Below are positions 22,001 through 33,449 of a DNA stretch of 64,000 bases, in pieces. Under the pieces are notes generated by a model. The model did not search any database, was not told where the DNA came from, and saw nothing but the letters and a program-made list of their open reading frames with translations. The position numbers and the translations under genes are program-made. The DNA lies in NCBI GenBank assembly GCA_028564925.1, contig CM053031.1:164444226-164508225 (forward strand), given 5' to 3'. Each line of letters starts with the position of its first letter. Position 1 is the stretch's first letter. The DNA is from Lithobates sylvaticus (lineage: Eukaryota; Chordata; Amphibia; Anura; Ranidae).

Positions 22001-23420
22001 AGCTCCTATATTTTCTTCTCAGCAGCACCCATAGGACTTCTAGTGTGTTAGTGGCATCACACAGAGCTCCTATATTTTCTTCCCAGAAGCACCCATAGGA
22101 CTTCAATTGTGTGTTAGTGGCATCACACAGAGCTCCTATATTTTCTTCTCAGAAGCACCCACAGGACTTCTAGTGTGTTAGTGGCATCACACAGAGATCC
22201 TATATTTTCTTCGCAGAAGCACCCATAGGACTTCTAGTGTTTTAGTGGCATCACACAGAGCTCCTATATTTTCTTCTCAGCAGCACCCACAGGACTTCTA
22301 GTGTGTTAGTGGCATCACACAGAGCTCCTATATTTTCTTCTCAGCAGCACCCACAGGACTTCTAGTGTGTTAGTGGCATCACACAGAGCTCCTATATTTT
22401 CTTCGCAGAAGCACCCATAGGACTTCTAGTGTGTTAGTGGCATCACACAGAGCTCCTATATTTTCTTCTCAGCAGCACCCACAGGACTTCTAGTGTGTTA
22501 GTGGCATCACACAGAGCTCCTATATTTTCTTCTCAGCAGCACCCATAGGACTTCTAGTGTGTTAGTGGCGTCACACAGAGCTCCTATATTTTCTTCTCAG
22601 AAGCACCCATAGGACTTCAATAGTGTGTTAGTGGCATCACACAGAGCTCCTATATTTTTTCTTCTCAGCAGCACCCACAGGACTTCTAGTGTGTTAGTGG
22701 CATCACACAGAGATCCTATATTTTCTTCGCAGAAGCACCCATAGGACTTCTAGTGTGTTAGTGGCATCACACAGAGCTCCTATATTTTCTTCTCAGCAGC
22801 ACCCACAGGACTTCTAGTGTGTTAGTGGCATCACACAGAGCTCCTATATTTTCTTCTCAGCAGCACCCACAGGACTTCTAGTGTGTTAGTGGCATCACAC
22901 AGAGCTCCTATATTTTCTTCGCAGAAGCACCCATAGGACTTCTAGTGTGTTAGTGGCATCACACAGAGCTCCTATATTTTCTTCTCAGCAGCACCCATAG
23001 GACTTCTAGTGTGTTAGTGGCATCACACAGAGCTCCTATATTTTCTTCTCAGCAGCACCCATAGGACTTCTAGTGTGTTAGTGGCGTCACACAGAGCTCC
23101 TATATTTTCTTCCCAGAAGCACCCATAGGACTTCAATTGTGTGTTAGTGGCATTACACAGAGCTCCTATATTTTCTTCTCAGCAGCACCCACAGGACTTC
23201 TAGTGTGTTAGTGGCATCACACGGAGCTCCTATATTTTCTTCGCAGAAGCACCCATAGGACTTCTAGTGTGTTAGTGGCATCACACAGAGCTCCTATATT
23301 TTCTTCTCAGCAGCACCCATAGGACTTCTAGTGTGTTAGTGGCAGCAAACAGAGCTCCTATATTTTCTTGTCAGCAGCACACATAGTACCTATAGTGTGT
23401 TAGTGTCAGCACCCATAGGA
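16083..23420 (+). repeat. 64/66-bp tandem array, hAT copy 1 (about 113 units)
   Basis: Unit outline: TCTTCCCAGAAGCACCCATA, then GGACTTCTATTGTGTTAG, then TGGCATCACACAGAGCTCCT and ATATTT. Units are 64 bp, or 66 bp when they carry CAATTGTGTG. The left ~4.5 kb is dominated by CCCAGAAG...CATAGG units; from about 20.6 kb CTCAGCAG...CACAGG and TCGCAGAAG units increase. The array ends about 65 bp before the transposase ATG. Units carry no unique spacers. Reading frames across it are artefacts. Confidence 0.95.
21591..23380 (+). repeat. Higher-order repeat of ~512 bp inside the array
   Basis: The CAATTGTGTG-type unit (once CAATAGTGTG) recurs at 21591, 22104, 22619 and 23124, spacings of 513, 515 and 505 bp, or eight units. 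Other markers repeat in phase: GAGATCCTAT near 22193 and 22711, and GGCGTCACAC near 22568 and 23083. Confidence 0.75.
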
Positions 23421-23485
23421 CCTACAGTGTGTTGTGAGCACACATAGGAGCTCTATTTTTTATACTATATACACTACCGACTACA

Positions 23486-26400
23486 ATGGCTGGAAGACCG
23501 ACAAGGGGAGGCAGAGCGTGCAGAGGCAAGAACACAGGGCAGGCAGGCTCTGTTTCTAGTGGACGTGGCCGTGAACGTGGTCGTGCATCGTCATCAGCAC
23601 GTGGCCATGGGACACGCTCGTCTTTGTTTTCGGCAGCTGGACATGTGGAGCCGCATCATGCTGAAGGCTTGGTAGAATGGATGACCAAGCCCTCCTCATC
23701 CTCCTCATCCTCTCTCACCCAGGCTCAGGGTACTGGCAGACCAGCTGCCAACGCGTACTCAATGGCATCATCAGCCACCCCTTCCCTAGACCCACCATGT
23801 CCTCCTGAGGAGTCCCCCGAACTCTTTGAGCACAGTGTTGGGTACATGCTCCAGGAGGATCCCCAAACGATTCGAAGGCTCGGATGATGATACCCAGCTT
23901 GAGGAAGTCAGTAGTGTGCGCGCAGAGAGAGGGGATGCTGAAGGACAGCAATCTGGCAGTACTGTTCCACCAGCTGCAGCTTACTGCCAGGTTTGCTCTA
24001 GTGGTGAAGAGGGAGGGGATGATGAGGTCACTGACTCCACGTGGGTGCCTGAAGGGAGAGAGGATGAGGACGAGGAGGAGGAGGATGCGGCGTCACATGT
24101 CCAACGAGGCAGGATGCCCCCTGGAGGCCAGCTAGAGGCCAGCACAGCAACTGTACCACACCGCAGAGCTCCGCCTGTGCAGGGCGCTGCCTCTGCACGT
24201 TATCAGAAAAGTTCTTTGGTGTGGGCCTTTTTTGAGACGAGTGCATCAGATCGCACCACTGCTATTTGCAATATTTGTCTCAAGCGTATCTCGCGTGGCC
24301 AAAACATCAGCCGCTTGGGCACCACAAGCATGAGCAGACATATGTCAACCTGCCATGCAGCTCGTTGGCAAGCACACATAAAAGACCCACACCAAAGAAC
24401 TAAGCGGACCTCTCCTTGCTCCTCATCAGCTGGGATCTCCATCCCCACTATATCTTCAGTCCTCTCTGAAAGCTGCTCTGAGAGGACTGAAGGTGTAGAA
24501 TTAGGTGTGTCACAACCAAGTACTTGCAGTACACCGACGTCCGATTGTAGCAGGCAAATTTCCCTGCCCCAGCTGCTGGACCGTCGAAAGAAGTACACTC
24601 CCAGCCATCCACATGCCCAGCGGTTGAATGCTAGCTTGGCTAAATTGCTAGCACTTCAACTGCTGCCTTTTCAGTTGGTAGACTCGGCCCCCTTCCGTGA
24701 GTTTGTTCAATGTGCGGTTCCTCAGTGGCAGGTTCCCAAACGCCACTTTTTCTCACGGAAGGCGATTCCGTCTCTCTACCGGCATGTGGAAGGCAATGTC
24801 CATGCCTCGCTGGACAGAGTGGTCAGCGGTAAGGTGCATATTACTGCTGACTCATGGTCCAGCAGGCATGGACAGGGATGTTATCTTTCTTTCACGGCCC
24901 ATTGGGTCACTCTATTGGCAGCTGGGAGGGATGCAGGACAAGGTGCAGTAGTGTTGGAGGTTGTTCCGCCACCACGCCTCCAAAACGCTACTACTGGTTG
25001 TGACACACCTCTCTCCTCCACCCCCTCCTCTTCTTCTTCCTCCAGTGCTCTGTCCTCGGAACCAGCGGTGCTCCGTTGGCGTACAAGGGGCTACGCGAGT
25101 ACGCAGGCAAAAAGATGCCATGCCGTGCTTGCGCTGGTGTGTTTGGGGGACAGGAGCCACACTGGGCCAGAGGTTCTGGCAGCTCTGCAGGGGCAGGCCG
25201 AGAGGTGGTTGACGCCACGCCAGCTTAAGCCAGGAATGGTCATTTCTGACAATGGCACCAACCTCCTCTCCACCCTGCGACAGGGGCAGCTCACCCATGT
25301 GCCCTGTATGGCTCACGTCCTCAACCTGGTGGTGCAGCGGTTCTTGGGCAGGTTCCCAGGCTTACAGGATGTCCTGAGGCAGGCCAGGAAAGTCTGTGTG
25401 CATTTCCGCCGATCTTATAATGCCAGTGCTCGGCTGACTGAGCTGCAAAAGGAGCTGAACCTGCCCAAGAACCGCCTAATATGTGACATGCCCACCAGGT
25501 GGAACTCAACGTTGGCCATGCTGCAGCGACTGCACACGCAGCAGAGGGCCATCAATGAGTACCTTTGCGACTACGGCACCAGGACAGGGTCAGGGGAGCT
25601 TGGCTTTTTTTCCCCACGCCAGTGGAGCATGATCAGGGATGCATGCACTGTCCTCTCACCATTTGAGGAGGCCACGAGGATGGTGAGCAGTGACAGTGCA
25701 TGCATCAGTGACACTGTACCTCTTGTCCACCTGTTGGAGCATACGCTGCGTGGGATAATGGACAGGGCACTTGAGGCAGAACAGAGGCAGGAAGAGGAGG
25801 ACTTCCTTGCCTCTCAAGGCCCCCTTTATCCGGACAGTGTTCCTTCTGTCCCACCCATCACACAGGAAGAGGATGAGGAGGAGGAGGAGGAGGAGGATTG
25901 TGTGAGCATGGAGGTGGAGCCTGGCACTCAGCATCAGCAGCAGTCTTTTAGGGATGATGTACAGTCCCAACAAACCAGTGGACTTGTACGTGGCTGGGAG
26001 GAGGTGGCTGGCGATCATGTCATCCTCAGTGACCCAGAAGACTCCGGACCGAATGCCTCAGCTAACCTACGCTGCATGGCCTCCCTGATCCTGCAAAGCC
26101 TGCAGAAGGATCCTCGTGTTCTTCGGATCAAGGAGAGGGACCATTACTGGCTGGCCACTCTCCTTGATCCACGGTACAAGGGTAAGGTTGCGGACCTTAT
26201 CTTGCCGTCGCAGAGGGAGCAGAGGATGAGACATCTCAGGGAGGCCTTGCAGAAAGGTCTGTGCAACGCGTTTCCAGAAACTGGGAGGTTACAAACTCCT
26301 GGTCCTGGACGACGAGTTGCTGAGGCTTCGGTCAGTAGCAGAAGGAGCGGTGGGGAAGGTGGACGTCTGACCGATGCGTTGAGACAATTTTTTAGTCCGC

Positions 26401-26753
26401 AGCCCCAAGGTATGATCGGTTCCAGCAACCATCGCCAGCGTCTGATATACATGGTGCAGGAATACCTTGGGGCAAGGTCAGACTTGGACACCTTTCCCAC
26501 CGAAAATCCTCTGGCTTACTGGGTCCTGAGGATGGATCACTGGCCAGAGCTTGCACAGTATGCAATTGAGCTACTGGCCTGTCCTGCCTCCAGCGTTCTT
26601 TCCGAACGCACATTCAGTGCTGCTGGAGGATTTGTCACCGATCATAGGGTGCGCCTGTCCACCGACTCGGTTGATCGACTGACCTTCATAAAAATGAATC
26701 AGTCTTGGATCACCACCAGCTACCAGGCACCTGAAGCGGATATAACGGAATAA
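23486..26753 (+). pseudogene. hAT transposase with BED zinc finger, copy 1 (one frameshift)
   Basis: Starts MAGRP like copy 2, with an RG-rich basic N-terminus and Ser-rich and acidic stretches. One extra A at 23861-23870 (CCCCAAACGA versus GCCCAACGA in copy 2) shifts the frame after about 127 residues. The remaining frame, to 26753, encodes a BED finger (CNIC...HMSTCH), the catalytic Asp in HITADSWSS, the second Asp in ISDNGTN, CMAH, PTRWNS, LDPRYK and the hAT dimerisation domain (ACPASSVLSERTFSAAGG). Copy 1 has about 15 extra residues near 23905-23950 that copy 2 lacks, and about 9 extra near 23740. The protein could start internally at 23826, keeping BED and catalytic parts, but without the original N-terminus. 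TAA stop. Confidence 0.93.
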
Positions 26754-26859
26754 TTTATAATGTCACATCCCTTCAAGACTGCCTATGCTGATGCTGAGTG
26801 ACTGTCCTGTTATGTTCACTGACTATCCTCTTCCTCCTCCTCAATGATCCATGCCACCA

Positions 26860-28020
26860 CACCAGTGCCTAGGCACAATTTTTCAGCCCCTGTATAACAG
26901 GGGCGTGTACTTACAATTTTTTAAAAAAAATGCTTCGCAACAGGTGTGACTGCTGTGCTCCAAGTACAGTATCTGTGAGGGGTTGCAGTGTTGTGGCACC
27001 AGCACCAGTGCCCAAGGCACAATTTTTCAGCCCCTGTTTAACAGGGGCGTGTAATTACAATTTTTTTAAAAAGATGCTTCGCAACAGGTGTGTCTGCTGT
27101 GCTCCAAGTACAGTATCTGTGAGGGGTTGCAGTGTTGTGGCACCAGCACCAGTGCCTAAGGCACAATTTTTCAGCCCCTGTTTAACAGGGGCGTGTAATT
27201 AAAATTTTTTAAAAAGATGCTTTGCAACAGGTGTGACTGCTGTGCTCCAAGTACAGTATCTGTGAGGGGTTGCAGTGTTGTGGCACCAGTGCCTAAGGCA
27301 CAATTTTTCAGCCCCTGTATAACAGGGGCGTGTACTTCCAATTTTTTTTAAAAATGCTTCGCAACAGGTGTGACTGCTGTGCTCCAAGTACAGTATCTGT
27401 GAGGGGTTGCAGTGTTGTGGCACCAGCGCCTAAGGCACAATTTTTCAGCCCCTGTTGGGGCGTGTAATTACAATTTTTAGGCAATGCTTTGCAACAGGTC
27501 TCATTGCTGTGCTAAGAGTACAGTATCTGTGAGGGGTTGCAGTGTTGTGGCTCCAGCACCAATGCCTAAGGCACAATTTTTTCAGCCCCTGTTTAACAGG
27601 GGCGTGTAATTACAATTTTTTAAAAAGATGCTTCGCAACAGGTGTGACTGCTGTGCTCCAAGTACAGTATCTGTGAGGGGTTGCAGTGTTGTGGCACCAG
27701 TGCCTAAGGGACAATTTTTCAGCCCCTGTATAACAGGGGCGTGTACTTACAATTTTTTAAAAAAATGCTTCGCAACAGGTGTGACTGCTGTGCTCCAAGT
27801 ACAGTATCTGTGAGGGGTTGCAGTGTTGTGGCACCAGCACCAGTACCTAAGGCACAATTTTTCAGCCCCTGTTGGGGCGTGTAATTACAATTTTTAGGCA
27901 ATGCTTTGCAACAGGTCTCATTGCTGTGCTAAGAGTACAGTGTCTGTGAGGGGTTGCAGTGCACCAGCACCAATGCCTAAGGCACAATTTTTCAGCCCCT
28001 GTTTAACAGGGGCGTGTAAT
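26860..28020 (+). repeat. ~144-153-bp 3' tandem repeats of hAT copy 1 (nine units)
   Basis: Each unit has AGGCACAATTTTTCAGCCCC, a short hairpin (GCCCCTG, loop, CAGGGGC), an A/T tract, TGCTTCGCAACAGGTGTGAC and a CCAAGTACAGTATCTGTGAG stretch. Some units lack part of the hairpin (CCCCTGTTGGGGC). They follow the transposase stop by ~100 bp. Copy 2 has about six units. Confidence 0.9.
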
Positions 28021-28545
28021 TACAAATCTTGATCTAATAGTTCACAGCAGGGCCCATTCCTGCGCCCACCAAGAGTAACTATGAGGACCTACAGTCTTGT
28101 GGCAACACCGTCCACCACCACCACCGCCAAAGGCCCAATTTTTCTGCCCTGTTCAACAGGTGCATGCAATTACAAATCTTGATCTAATAACTCACAGCAG
28201 GGCCCATTCCTGCGCCCACCAAGAGTAACTGTGAGGGCTTACAGTCTTGTGGCAACACCGTCCACCACCACCACCGCCAAAGGCCCAATTTTTCTGCCCT
28301 GTTCAACAGGTGCATGAAATTACAAATCTTGATCTAATAACTCACAGCAGGGCCCATTCCTGCGCCCACCAAGAGTAACTGTGAGAGCTTACAGTCTTGT
28401 GGCAACACCATCCACCACCACCACCACCACCACCACCAAAGGCCCAATTTTTCTGCCCGGTTCAACAGGTGCATGCAAGTACAAATCTTGATCTATTAAC
28501 TCACAGCAGGGCCCATTCCTGTGCCCACCAGTCTTGTGGCTACAC
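28021..28545 (+). repeat. ~150-bp second-type 3' repeats of hAT copy 1 (about 3.5 units)
   Basis: Units begin TACAAATCTTGATCTAATA at 28021, 28171, 28321 and near 28480. Each contains GCAGGGCCCATTCCTG and a CCACCACCACC microsatellite of variable length. They share AGGCCCAATTTTTCTGCCC with the first repeat type, so the two families are probably related. Confidence 0.88.
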
Positions 28546-29597
28546 CAACATCTAATAGGGCAAATTTCTGCAGAGTATATACGGCAGGCCCCTACTTTCA
28601 AACATCCAACTTACAAACGACTCCTACTTGCAAACGGAAAGAGAAAACAGGAAGTGAGAGGAAATCTACCCCTAGGAAGGGAAATTCTATCCTGTTAGAT
28701 TTAATTTGGGAAAAAGGTATCTCCTCTCTACTGATGCTTTATCACCAATCCTTGTTTCAATTAAAACCCCACTTTTCCAAAAACATTTGTCATTGGGACG
28801 GAAAGTGAGGTGACATGTTCTGAACAGATGTGCAAAGGCAGCAAATGTTACAGGGGTGATAACCCCTCCCTATGTTCTCCAAAAAGCTTAAAAATTGATT
28901 TTTTTGGGATGGAGCTACACTTCATAATGTACCTGTTCAGATTCTACTTAAGAACAAACCTACAGTCCGTGTCTTGTTTGCACCACCTATATACTGCTGT
29001 TCAGAGTATATAGGGTTGTATGTATAGAGTTTTATTTTGGGTGCGGGGTCCCCCTTAATATCCATACAAGACCCAAAGGGGCTGGGGGGGGGGGGGGGGT
29101 GATGGGGTAGCCATGACATTTTTCTCAAGGATTTTCAGCCATATGGCGGCCAGGACAAGACATGACATTAAAGCCGCAAGTGGTTTTAAATGGCTTCTTT
29201 TTTTCCTTTACAAATGTCATTTTGTGCAAGGACAGTTCTAAACACGGGAAACACATGCCACTTCACATGCATACTTTAGACACCCCCCAGGTACCATATT
29301 TAAAGGAAAATTTCACTTTTTTTTTTTTCACTTTATGCATCATTAAAATGACTGCTCCCGAAAAAACGTTAGTTTTTAAAAGTTCTTTTTGCATTGATAT
29401 ATGTCCCCTGGGGCAGGACCCGGGTCCCCAAACCTGTTTTATGACATTAACATGCATATTGGCCGTTGTAATTAGCACTTTTGATTTCGAACGTTCGCGT
29501 CCATTATAACGTATAGGGTTCGAAAATTCGCTCGAACTTTCGGTCCGTTCGAAGGTTCTGGTGCGAACCGAACCCGGGGGTGTTTGGCTCATCCCTA
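28546..29597 (+). other. hAT copy 1 unique right end
   Basis: Non-coding right-end sequence, collinear with 37768-38600 of copy 2 on the other strand except for 208 bp (28962-29169) present only here. The last ~120 bp contain many TTCG/CGAA motifs (GAACGTTCG, TTCGAAAATTCG, CCGTTCGAAGG) and end GGCTCATCCCTA, the right terminal inverted repeat. Confidence 0.8.
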
Positions 29598-29605
29598 GAG
29601 ACAAT
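29598..29605. repeat. hAT copy 1 target-site duplication, right
   Basis: GAGACAAT, identical to 15504-15511. Confidence 0.92.
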
Positions 29606-29689
29606 GTGGGGAATGAGTAAAAATTGTCTAAAGACAAACTTTGTCTAAACTGAAGCACGGACAATCAGCTTTTACATTTTCATATTCTA

Positions 29690-30436
29690 AGTATGTGGAA
29701 AAGAATGTAAGAAAGAAGCTGATTTTCCGGCGGAATTCCGACGAACCTTCCGAATAAACGGACTTGCCCACACATGACCGGACTTTCCGGCAGACTCAGA
29801 CTAGGTCCGACGGAATCCCCGCCAAAATTCCGACGGAGTTCCGGCGGACTTCCAAATGAACGGACTTGCCCACACACGGATCAAAGTCCGTTCATTTAGA
29901 ACGTGATGAGTTACGACGGGACTAGAAAAGGAAGTCAATCTCGCTGCTTTTATTGGCGAGATTGACACCTCGCTCGTCCCCACCCCCTTTCCTGACCGGC
30001 TGCGCTGCGTGCTCGGATAAGGGTCTGGTATCGATTTTGGGGGGACCCCTACGCCGTTTTTTTCGGCGTAGGGGCTTCCCCTTAAAATCCATACCAGACC
30101 AAAGGGCTTTCCCTCTCGCGCTCGCTGCAATAGGAAAATGTGTTTTTCCTATTGCAGCCAGCGCGAGATGTACAGTGCCCTGTCGCCGAGAAACATTCTC
30201 GCGGGCAGGTGCTGTATCGGCCCTTCCGTCATATTTTGGTCCATCGGACCAGCATACAGACGAACGGTTTTCCCGCTAGAAACTCGCTCTGTTGGAGTTC
30301 TGGCGGGAAAATTTAAAACAAGTTCTATTTCTAAAGTCCGTCGGATTTTTTGCCATGCAAAGGTCCGTTGGAGCCACACGCGATCGGAATCCGTCGGACC
30401 TTTGCTGTCAAAAAGTCCGGTTGTGTGTACGCGGCA
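29690..30436 (+). mobile_element. Larger Harbinger-type MITE relative, left end not recognised
   Basis: Dense in TCCGNCGGA motifs like the two 425-bp MITEs below. It ends GTGTGTACGCGGCA followed by TTA, which matches their right terminal repeat and 3-bp target. A matching left terminus (TGCCGCGTACAC) is not seen, so the left boundary is approximate and the copy probably incomplete. Confidence 0.55.
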
Positions 30437-30538
30437 TTAGACACTTTATTAATTCCCCTAGTGTGACTGAAAGGAAACATCTTCTGCTGTGCTTGCTCCA
30501 GGAATCTTTTTTCAAAAATGCACCTTGTTACATAGTAG

Positions 30539-30543
30539 GTGAG
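30539..30543. repeat. Solo LTR target duplication, left
   Basis: GTGAG; the right copy at 32379-32383 is GTGGG, one base different, which suggests an older insertion. Confidence 0.6.
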
Positions 30544-32378
30544 TGTCATGAACAGGTGCGACCAGAACTGCGTGTACTGCAACAGTGGGAACCAAACGCA
30601 TGTAAAGTGAAATATGTTGTTTATTAAGGTGAGTGCATATAAATATAAAACACCTCCAATACAACACAGTGCACAACAATCCAACAACCAGACAGAGACC
30701 CACAAATAACAGACTAAATAAGTATATACAATAGATGGGAAATACCAGAATCATAAACGTAGCCAGGCCAGGGTCATGCACGGGAAATCAGCAGATGGGG
30801 GCAAGGAGCAAACAGGACAGGGAGAAGGTGGACGGGATCAGGCTGCAGGGCAAGGGTACAGGATAACAGGATCACAGGAGGGACAAAAACAGGTTCAGGT
30901 ACAGAGAATCACATACCCCAGCAGAAGTCTATGAGGATGAAACCCGTAGGGTGAATACGCCAGCTGAGCGACTTTTACACTGCGCTTTTGTAGTTTTTAT
31001 TAAAGCCCATTTTATGGAAAAATATTTTTTGCTACATTCTTCAAATAAATCCTTATCCGTCTATCGGGTTTACAGCATGAGGAGGTTCTCTTTTTCTTTT
31101 ATCTTATATTCCTGAAATTCTGTTGCCTTTGAGAGGATTGCAGAGACAATTGGAGGCTTCCAATTCTACTTTCCTGTTATCATCACATAGCGGTTGGTGA
31201 GTACTGACTGGTGTGCATTCACAGTCTCAAGTATTTCAACGTTCCGGGTTGGATCCATCCGTGGGTACCGCATGTCGGTCTAAGCTCGTTTGACTCACAG
31301 CTACCTGCTCGTGAGTCCATCACTGCTGGTAAGAGTACCTCGTCTCTACTTCATGTTATATATATGATGGCAACATATTGAATGACGATATAACATCTGA
31401 AAACCACACAGCGATCTAGAGGGAATATTTCCATATACACTCCAATACATGAACTTTAGTTTCCTGTGATTGGTATGGACAACACACGCTAAATATTTAC
31501 ATCTTTAATTATATAGTGTGACCTATATCAGCTTGTATTTCCATCAATCATTCAATATTTGTGATTTACTTGCAGGCTACTGTTTTGTCCTTTCACTGCA
31601 TATGTACACATCATTTGTTTATATATGTGTGGTCAGAGTGTCACCTACCCACTGATCATTGTCACACTTCAATTGGATGACACGTACATGTTTATATTCA
31701 TTTATTGAGTCACTTGTTTTTTTTTTAGACCTTTATGGTTGGTTTTATTACTTTCCATTTGAGACTTGTTTGTCTATTGAGGGTTGCATCTAGACACCAA
31801 TTTTTTACTTGGTTATATATTTTTTTAGTTACTTGGTTATACATTTCAGATTTGATGGTTTATATACCATAGGTGTTCCCACAACTCCAGGTGTATGAGG
31901 ATTTGTACACACTGGAATTTTCGGTTCACATACCACTGTGCCATACAGAGGCAAGATAATTCTTGCTTGCACTTAAGTGTTCGCGTTTTATTACACTACA
32001 CATGTGTTAGTTATATGTTCTGATTTACATATATCTTCATTTTCATTTCCCTTCACTCCGTTTTCCATTATCATCTAAAAACACATACTGTATTCAGATG
32101 ATTCACATTCTGTTTTACCGGTGTGATTTAGACACATTTTCAGCACTACACATTTTTTCCAGATCACAGGTACAGGTCAGGGCTCAAGGACAATACCAAG
32201 GCAACTGTGTGAGTGCTTGCCAGGTAAAAGTACACACCTCCTGCAATTAGCCTCAGGTGACGCCTGATTGCAGGAGATAATGTCGGCTCCACACTGCCAG
32301 GAGACACCCGCTGGTGGACATCAGTACTGTGGGCCAAAGGTCTGACAGCGTCACCAGCAGGTGAAACCTTTCCTGACA
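30544..32378. mobile_element. Solo LTR in the CR1, carrying a Penelope fragment
   Basis: Starts TGTCATGA and ends TCCTGACA, flanked by a near-identical 5-bp duplication. Without the Penelope insert it is about 580 bp, a Gypsy-like LTR by ends and TSD size. No internal retroviral genes remain. Fossil; family assignment tentative. Confidence 0.6.
30914..32162 (+). mobile_element. Penelope-like terminal fragment inside the solo LTR
   Basis: Flanked by ATCACA at 30908-30913 and 32163-32168. Near its left end it has GAAACCCGTAGGG, the conserved 3' half of a Penelope hammerhead; the 5' half of the core is not intact. The remainder is AT-rich non-coding DNA of the type seen in the other Penelope ends of this window. 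Confidence 0.55.
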
Positions 32379-32489
32379 GTGGGGTTGAAAAAAGACACAA
32401 CTCCATCAAGTCCAACCTATGTGTGTGATTATATGTCAGTATTAAATTGTATATCCCTGTATGTTGCGGTCATTCAGGTGCTTATCTAA

Positions 32490-32914
32490 TGCCGCGTACA
32501 CATGTGCAGACTTTCCGTCAGAAAAATCTTGGATGTTTTTTCCAACGGAATCCCGCTCAAGCTTGGCTTGCATACACACGGTCACAAAAAAATTGTGTTG
32601 ACCTTTCGACCGTCAAGAACGTGGTGACGTACAACACTAAGATGAGCCGAGAAAATTAAGTTCAATGCTTCCGAGCACGCATCGAATTGTTTCCGAGCAT
32701 GCGTAGGAATTTTGCACGTCGTAGTTGCTACAGACGATTGGTATTTCCGAAAGGAACTTTTTCCGACCGAAAAATTGAGAACATGCTCTCAATCTTTTGC
32801 TGGCTGGAATTCGGCCAGCAAAAGTCCGATGGCGCATACACAGAGTCGCATTTTCCGACCAAAAGCTCTAATCGGTCTTTTGCTGGCCGAATTTCCGATC
32901 GTGTGTATGCGGCA
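32490..32914. mobile_element. Harbinger-type MITE A (425 bp)
   Basis: Terminal repeats TGCCGCGTACACAT and (inverted) TGCCGCATACACAC with a TAA duplication on each side (32487-32489, 32915-32917). A 3-bp TWA target is the PIF/Harbinger signature. Removing it restores CR1 sequence exactly. No coding capacity. Confidence 0.85.
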
Positions 32915-32994
32915 TAATAGTTTTTTGAAACTATCGATGCTCCCCGCTGAGACCACCACCTGTGGAAGGGAATTCCACATCCTTGCCGCTCTTA

Positions 32995-33418
32995 TGCCCC
33001 GTACACACGGTCGGAAAATCTGACCACAAAATCCATCAGATTTTTTCAGACGGATTTTGTCCGACACTGGTGTTGCATACACATGGTCGGACAAAGTTGT
33101 CGGAAAATCCGATCATTCTGAACGTGGTGACGTTTGTTGCTTACGACGGGACTACGTAGAGGCTAGTAGCCAATAGCTTTGGTCTTGTAATGTGATCTGA
33201 GCATGCGTGGCACTTTGTTTGTCGGAATTCGCTACACACGAACGGAAAAAGTCCGATAGGACTTTGTTGTCGGAAAATTTAAGGGCAGGAGATAAAACTT
33301 TGTCCGTCGGAAAATCCGACGGAAAAAGTCCGATGGAGCCTACACACGGTCGGAATTTCCGACAACATTGTCCGATAGGACATTTTCCTTCGGAAAATCC
33401 GACCGTGTGTATGGGGCA
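32995..33418. mobile_element. Harbinger-type MITE B (424 bp)
   Basis: Terminal repeats TGCCCCGTACACACGG and (inverted) TGCCCCATACACACGG, flanked by TTA at 32992-32994 and 33419-33421. Related to MITE A but clearly diverged from it. Removing it restores the CR1 3' UTR. Confidence 0.87.
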
Positions 33419-33449
33419 TTACAGTAAAGAACCCTCTATGTAGTTTAGG

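Larger units (their letters stand above)
15512..29597 (+). mobile_element. Giant hAT DNA transposon, copy 1 (14.1 kb)
   Basis: Ends TAGGGATGGGCC (left) and, inverted, TAGGGATGAGCC (right), with an 8-bp TSD. Order: hairpin-rich left end, TATA-like box, leader, 7.3-kb array of 64/66-bp units, transposase gene, two blocks of ~144-bp and ~150-bp repeats, unique right end. Most hAT elements are 2.5-5 kb, so the excess is mainly tandem repeat. Copy 2 (37768-47542) has the same layout in the opposite orientation. The transposase of copy 1 has one frameshift, but both ends are intact. Confidence 0.93.

Noticed and set aside
16083-23420. A CRISPR-like array
   Set aside because: The units are continuous 64/66-bp repeats without unique spacers, no cas genes are present, and the context is a eukaryotic transposon.
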